From Camelimonas lactis (lineage in GTDB: Bacteria > Pseudomonadota > Alphaproteobacteria > Rhizobiales > Beijerinckiaceae), in the NCBI RefSeq assembly GCF_004342915.1, contig NZ_SLWL01000001.1, positions 372,001-436,000 on the forward strand: a stretch of DNA of 64,000 nucleotides, given 5' to 3'. Below the pieces are notes generated by a model that was not told the DNA's origin, searched no databases, and saw only the letters and a list, made by a program, of their open reading frames with translations. How positions within the stretch are numbered: position 1 is the stretch's first letter; each line of letters starts with the position of its first letter. Both the position numbers and the translations under genes were made by a program. Of this stretch, positions 59,983 through 64,000 are shown piece after piece.

Positions 59983-61004
59983 TGCGCGCGCCGGGCTTCT
60001 GGCAGCAGCGCGATCCTGGCCTCACGGCGCGCCTCGCCATGGCGCTGCTGGCTCCGGCCGCCGCCGTCTATGGCGGCGTGACGGCGCGGCGCATGGCGCG
60101 GCCAGGCGCGCGCGTCGGCGCGCCGGTGATCTGCGTGGGCAATTTCGTCGCCGGCGGCGCGGGAAAAACCCCTGCCGCCATCAGCCTCGCCGCCCATCTG
60201 GCGCGGCGCGGCCTGCGCCCGGCCTTCGTCAGTCGCGGCTATGGCGGCGCGCTCTCCCGTCAGGGCGCGGTCACGCAGATTGATCCCGCCGTGCATGACG
60301 CGCGCCTTGCCGGCGATGAGCCGCTGCTGCTGGCGGCGGCGGCGCCAACTTTTGTCGCCCGCGACCGACTGGCGGGCGCCCGCGCCGCTGTCGGGGCGGG
60401 GGCTGATGTGATCATCCTTGATGACGGTTTGCAAAATCCGGCGTTGCACAAGGATCTGGCCCTCGCTGTCGTCGACGGCGCCGTCGGCGTGGGCAATGGC
60501 CGCGTTTTGCCAGCGGGACCGTTGCGGGCGCCGCTATCGGCGCAATGGCCGGCCGTGCATGCGGTGGTGGTGATCGGGGCCGGCGACGCGGGGCAGGCGA
60601 TCGCCCGTGAGGCGCAGGCGCGCGGCAAGCCGGCGTTGCGGGCGTCGCTGCGGCCGGATGCGGCCGTCGCCGCGCGGTTGACCGGGCGGCGGGTGCTGGC
60701 GCTTGCGGGCATTGGCCGGCCAGAAAAATTCGTCGCCACCTTGAGGGAAATTGGAGCCGAGGTGGTCGATCTCGCCGCTTTTGGCGATCACCACCCTTAC
60801 CGGCCGGCCGATCTGGCGCCGCTGGCGGCCCGCGCCGCCCGGGAGGGCCTGACGCTGGTCACCACCGCCAAGGACGCGGCGCGCATGGCCGGCGACGCCA
60901 GCCTGGCGCCGGTGCTGGCGCAGATGACGGTTCTGCCGGTGACGCTGACTTTCGCGGATGATGGCGCGCTGGACGCCTTGCTCGCCAAGGTGCTGGCCAG
61001 ATAA
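59982..61004 (+). CDS. lpxK: tetraacyldisaccharide 4'-kinase LpxK
   Basis: LpxK phosphorylates the 4' position of the lipid A disaccharide with ATP. The 340-residue product has an N-terminal hydrophobic helix (about 20-32), the P-loop VAGGAGKTPAAIS (residues 56-68), SRGYGGALSR, the second kinase motif IILDDGLQNPALHKDLAL and FGDHHPYRPADL. Length fits. ATG 59982 is within the waaA stop (TGATG), so the genes are translationally coupled. Confidence 0.96.
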   Translation: MRAPGFWQQRDPGLTARLAMALLAPAAAVYGGVTARRMARPGARVGAPVICVGNFVAGGAGKTPAAISLAAHLARRGLRPAFVSRGYGGALSRQGAVTQIDPAVHDARLAGDEPLLLAAAAPTFVARDRLAGARAAVGAGADVIILDDGLQNPALHKDLALAVVDGAVGVGNGRVLPAGPLRAPLSAQWPAVHAVVVIGAGDAGQAIAREAQARGKPALRASLRPDAAVAARLTGRRVLALAGIGRPEKFVATLREIGAEVVDLAAFGDHHPYRPADLAPLAARAAREGLTLVTTAKDAARMAGDASLAPVLAQMTVLPVTLTFADDGALDALLAKVLAR

Positions 61005-61425
61005 GCGCCGGCGAGCCTGCCCAGCTTGTGTTGCAGGTCCAGCCCCGCGCGTCAGACCTGCTCACGCGCCTCTGGTCCTGCTCACCGCGCTTCCTGGTTC
61101 TCTTACGTCAGGCCCGCTCATGTTGCGGGCGCCCACGCACCGGCGCTGACGCGGCGCGCCGCTTTGCCAGCGCGCGGCTTTCGTGGAGGGTGGGGGCAAG
61201 CCAGGCCATGACGGGTGGGTGTGGGCGGCGCGGGAGGCTGGTTCTGGCAGATTGTCGGCAGAAGGCAACCCGCCGCCGGGCGTGTCCGCCCTGGAACGCA
61301 GGTCTGTTCTGGAACGCGCCTGTTCTGGAACGCGCCTCTGTCGTGGGGCAAGCGCCTTGCAGGAGGGGCGGTGCGCACGGGCGTGACGGGCGCCCAGCCG
61401 TCGGGCAGCCGCCGGAGTTCTGGCT
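61005..61425 (+). other. gap after lpxK
   Basis: About 421 bases between convergent genes. It contains a 16-bp tandem duplication (61305-61336). Nothing else is visible; frames here are spurious. No strong terminator for lpxK could be found. Confidence 0.45.
61305..61336. repeat. 16-bp tandem duplication
   Basis: TGTTCTGGAACGCGCC occurs twice in tandem (61305-61320, 61321-61336). A diverged third piece CCCTGGAACGC lies at about 61289-61299. Confidence 0.75.
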
Positions 61426-61641
61426 TTATTGAGGGCCGAGCTTGAGCTTGTGCGCTTTCAGCACCTCGGCCGGCGACAGATAGGCCTCCTGGCGCTCGGC
61501 GCTCCAGTAATGCAGTTCATCCAGCGGAATTGGCGCGCCGGTCACGGCGCAGCGGACGAAATCGCCCGGGCGGATCACGCGATAATCGCCGGATTCATAA
61601 TGCAGCTTCGCTTCGTTCTGGCCGGCGTTCAACCTGTCCAT
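61426..61641 (-). CDS. DUF2093 family protein
   Basis: The 71-residue product fits DUF2093: AKLHYESGDYRVIRPGDFV, RCAVTGAPIPLDELHYWS and RQEAYLSPAEVLKAH. It is small, without signal or membrane segment. CGGAGCAGGAC gives a strong ribosome binding site at its start. It lies 47 bases downstream of xseA on the same strand, a pairing typical of the order, but its function is unknown. Confidence 0.9.
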   Translation of the reverse strand: MDRLNAGQNEAKLHYESGDYRVIRPGDFVRCAVTGAPIPLDELHYWSAERQEAYLSPAEVLKAHKLKLGPQ

Positions 61642-61688
61642 GTCCTGCTCCGTGCGGCTGGCCGCGTGAGAAAACGTTTGCGCCTTTC

Positions 61689-63221
61689 TTACAGGTCCAG
61701 CAGCGGCGTGTCATCGTCCGCCGCCTTGCGGGCGCGGCGGCGGCGTCCGGCCGGCGGAGCCCCGCCGCCATCAGGAACTGTCGCCTGCACGGCGCCGTCA
61801 ACGAACTGCATCTCCAGCCGCGCGCCGGGCGGGGCGCCGCTGACGCTGCGCACCGGGGCGCCCTCCAGGGTGCGCACAAGGGCGAAGCCGCGCGCCAGCA
61901 CGCCCTTGTAGCTGAGGCTGCGCAGCATCTGCTCCAGGTTTTCCAGCCTGGCGCGGCGCTGGCGCTCCACCACGGTCCAGGCCGGGGTGAGCCGGCCGGC
62001 GAAGGCGTCAAACCGCGCCCGCCGCGCCCGCAGCTCCGCCCATGGCGAATGGCGCGCCAGAGCGGTGGCGGCGCGGCCGAGCCTGCGGCTGGCGGCGTCG
62101 ATCTGGCGGGCGCTGGCGGAGGTCAGCCGAGTCGCGGCCAGATCGAGCCGTTGCCGGGGCCCTTCCAGCGCCGCCTGGGGGCGCGGCAGGGCGCGGGCGA
62201 GGGCGCGCAGCGCGTCGTGGCGATGGCGCGACAGCCGGCTGGCGGCGGCGTGATGACGGCGGGTGAGGTCGCCGAGTTGCGCCAGCAGCTCCATGCGCAC
62301 CGGCACCACCTTTTCGGCGGCGGCCGTAGGGGTGGGCGCGCGCAGGTCGGCGGCGTGGTCGATCAGCGTCCAGTCGGTTTCGTGGCCGACGGCCGAGACC
62401 AGCGGAATCATGCTGTCAGCGGCGGCGCGCACCACCGCCTCGTCGTTGAAGCCCCACAGATCTTCCAGCGAGCCGCCGCCGCGGGCGACGATCAGCACGT
62501 CCGGCCGTGGCAACGCCGCGTCCGGCGGCCCTTCCGGCAGGGCGTTGAAGCCATGGATGGCGGCGGCGACCCCGGCGGCGCTGCCGTCGCCCTGCACCCG
62601 CACGGGCCAGACGATGACGCGGCGGGGAAAGCGATCTTCCAGCCGGTGCAGGATGTCGCGGATCACCGCCCCGGTGGGCGAGGTGATGACGCCGATCACC
62701 CGGGGCAGGAATGGCGGAATCTGTTTGCGCGCTTCATCGAACAGCCCCTCCGCCGCCAGCTTGCGCCGCCGCTCTTCCAGCAGGGCCATGAGCGCGCCGA
62801 CGCCGGCCGGCTCCAGATGCTCCACGACGATCTGGTATTTGGACTGGCCGGGGAAGGTGGTGACGCGCCCGGTGGCGATCACCTCCATGCCTTCCTCAGG
62901 GCGCACGCGCAGCCGCCCGAACACGCCCTTCCAGATCACCGCATCAATGCGGGCCCCATCGTCCTTCAGGCAGAAATAGCAATGGCCAGACGCATGCGGG
63001 CCGCGATAGCCGCTGACCTCGCCGCGCAGGCGCACATGACCGAACTGGTCCTCCAGCGTCCGCTTCATGGCGCCGGACAGGCTGGAGACGGTCCATTCGT
63101 GGGCGTTCGAGCCGCCATCCGCCGGGGGAGCAACGCTGAACAGGCTGTCGTCGGCCGACGGGCTGGAGCGGGGGGCGCGTGAGGAGGTTCTGGGGATGCG
63201 GGGCGGAGCCATGGCGGCCAT
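61689..63221 (-). CDS. xseA: exodeoxyribonuclease VII large subunit
   Basis: XseA is the catalytic subunit of Exo VII, which degrades single-stranded DNA in both directions. From ATG 63221 the product is 510 residues. It has an N-terminal OB fold ([20 protein letters not shown]), the catalytic domain with [38 protein letters not shown] and [27 protein letters not shown] (cut here), then an Arg-rich coiled-coil part and the C-terminal [16 protein letters not shown] 63212 is an equally likely start. The small subunit gene is not in the window. Confidence 0.95.
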   Translation of the reverse strand: MAAMAPPRIPRTSSRAPRSSPSADDSLFSVAPPADGGSNAHEWTVSSLSGAMKRTLEDQFGHVRLRGEVSGYRGPHASGHCYFCLKDDGARIDAVIWKGVFGRLRVRPEEGMEVIATGRVTTFPGQSKYQIVVEHLEPAGVGALMALLEERRRKLAAEGLFDEARKQIPPFLPRVIGVITSPTGAVIRDILHRLEDRFPRRVIVWPVRVQGDGSAAGVAAAIHGFNALPEGPPDAALPRPDVLIVARGGGSLEDLWGFNDEAVVRAAADSMIPLVSAVGHETDWTLIDHAADLRAPTPTAAAEKVVPVRMELLAQLGDLTRRHHAAASRLSRHRHDALRALARALPRPQAALEGPRQRLDLAATRLTSASARQIDAASRRLGRAATALARHSPWAELRARRARFDAFAGRLTPAWTVVERQRRARLENLEQMLRSLSYKGVLARGFALVRTLEGAPVRSVSGAPPGARLEMQFVDGAVQATVPDGGGAPPAGRRRRARKAADDDTPLLDL

Positions 63222-63299
63222 TGTAGCTGGCCGGACGGCGCCCTGAACAGCCCGCAAACCGGGCGCGCGCCCGGCTATGGAAGGCGCCGGGCGCGCGCC

Positions 63300-63327
63300 G
63301 CGACAAAATTCCGGGAATTTTTGTCGC
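63300..63327. promoter_or_regulatory. near-perfect dyad between xseA and serA
   Basis: GCGACAAAATTCC (63300-63312), one-base loop, GGAATTTTTGTCGC (63314-63327): 13 pairs with one extra T on the right arm. It is midway between the divergent starts of xseA and serA. It may be an operator for a dimeric regulator of one or both genes. Confidence 0.4.
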
Positions 63328-63407
63328 CAGGGTGCTATTCAGCCAACGCGCCCCCAATGGCGCGCCTTATTCTTGCGTCCCTCACGCATCGCCCAGGAGA
63401 CGAGCCC

Positions 63408-64000
63408 ATGTCCCGCCAGTTGTCCCTCGCCAAAGACAAGATTCGCGTCCTGTTGCTGGAGGGGATCAGCGACACGGCGGTCGATCTGATGCGCGCCGCC
63501 GGCTACACCAATCTGGAGCGGCTGACCACGGCGCTCGACGGCGAGGACCTGCGCAAGGCGCTGGAAGGCGTGCGCCTCGTCGGCGTCCGCTCACGCACCC
63601 AGCTCACCGCCGAGGTGATCGGCGCCGCCGACCGGCTCATCGCCATCGGCTGCTTCAGCGTCGGCACCAACCAGGTGAACCTGCCGGCCGCCGCGGCCCG
63701 GGGCGTGCCGGTGTTCAACGCGCCGTTCTCCAACACCCGCTCGGTGGCGGAACTGACCATCGGCGAGATCATCATGCTGATGCGCCGCATCCCGGAGCGC
63801 TCGACCGGCGCGCACGCCGGCAAATGGGACAAGTCGGCCACCGGCAGCTATGAGGTGCGCGGCAAGACCCTGGGCATCGTCGGTTACGGCAATATCGGCA
63901 GCCAGCTGTCGCACCTCGGCGAAGCGCTGGGCATGCGGGTGATCTACCACGACCAGACCGACCGCCTGCGCTACGGCAACACCGAGCCGGTGGAAACCCT
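63408..64000 (+). CDS. serA: D-3-phosphoglycerate dehydrogenase, 3' truncated by window edge
   Basis: SerA oxidises 3-phosphoglycerate with NAD+, the first step of serine synthesis. About 197 residues are visible. The N-terminus (LAKDKIRVLLLEGISDTAV, GVRSRTQLTAEVIGAADRL, IGCFSVGTNQVNL, NAPFSNTRSVAELTIGEI) matches the E. coli-type enzyme. The NAD-binding KTLGIVGYGNIGSQLSHLGE follows, and the window then ends. The CAGGAGACGAG before ATG 63408 is the ribosome binding site. The E. coli-type form is about 410 residues and carries an ACT domain, which is outside the window. A dyad lies about 80 bases upstream. Confidence 0.94.
   Translation, partial: MSRQLSLAKDKIRVLLLEGISDTAVDLMRAAGYTNLERLTTALDGEDLRKALEGVRLVGVRSRTQLTAEVIGAADRLIAIGCFSVGTNQVNLPAAAARGVPVFNAPFSNTRSVAELTIGEIIMLMRRIPERSTGAHAGKWDKSATGSYEVRGKTLGIVGYGNIGSQLSHLGEALGMRVIYHDQTDRLRYGNTEPVET

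Overview
The window is a 64 kb piece of a GC-rich alphaproteobacterial chromosome, most likely from the order Hyphomicrobiales (Rhizobiales). The reasons are: a full division and cell wall (dcw) cluster running murF-mraY-murD-ftsW-murG-murC-murB-ddl-ftsQ-ftsA-ftsZ and followed by lpxC; an FtsZ with a very long Pro/Ala/Gln-rich linker; the ubiA / rsmE / plant-type gshA neighbourhood; and the string cysQ-like, DUF4170, DUF374-type acyltransferase, waaA, lpxK, DUF2093, xseA. Genus cannot be named from sequence reading alone. I found no rRNA, tRNA, CRISPR array, transposase or prophage gene.

Layout. 1-14.3 kb: peptidoglycan precursor synthesis and septum genes, nearly all on the + strand and tightly packed, ended by a strong terminator after ftsZ. 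14.5-21.3 kb: lpxC (lipid A), bamD (outer membrane assembly), recN and an enlarged NAD+ DNA ligase. 21.3-28 kb: a DEDD exonuclease with a SWIM-like zinc motif, a minus-strand pair (omega-amino acid aminotransferase and YjbQ), a HAD phosphatase, a MaoC-like protein lacking its usual catalytic His, an AT-rich island with a tiny secreted four-cysteine protein, and ribF. 28.4-38.3 kb: ileS and lspA (overlapping), a secreted protein, an M16 peptidase pair, and mutL. 38.3-43.8 kb: rsmD and an RG-repeat pseudouridine synthase on the minus strand, tadA divergent from it, and a CNNM/CorC membrane protein. 44.1-47.3 kb: an ABC transporter with a duplicated permease and an ATPase carrying a C-terminal extension. 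47.6-54.6 kb: several small secreted or membrane proteins of unknown function, an NAD(P)-binding protein, a Tyr-phosphatase-like protein, gshA and rsmE. 54.8-63.2 kb: ubiA and the lipid A/KDO block through xseA. The window closes inside serA.

Functionally the window is dominated by envelope biogenesis: cytoplasmic Mur ligases, MraY/MurG lipid carriers, the FtsQ/A/Z/W divisome, LpxC/LpxK/WaaA for lipid A-KDO, BamD for outer membrane proteins and LspA for lipoproteins. DNA repair (RecN, LigA, MutL, XseA, the exonuclease) and RNA modification (RsmD, RsmE, TadA, the pseudouridine synthase) are interleaved.

The least ordinary signals are: a leader with two mutually exclusive hairpins before a small secreted protein (47.43-47.52 kb); a dispersed intergenic repeat of about 46 bp in two good copies and one partial copy; the exonuclease-SWIM fusion; a pseudouridine synthase with long repetitive RG-rich tails; the four-cysteine mini-protein; and a MaoC-like protein with His replaced by Leu. 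No clear undescribed multi-gene system was found.
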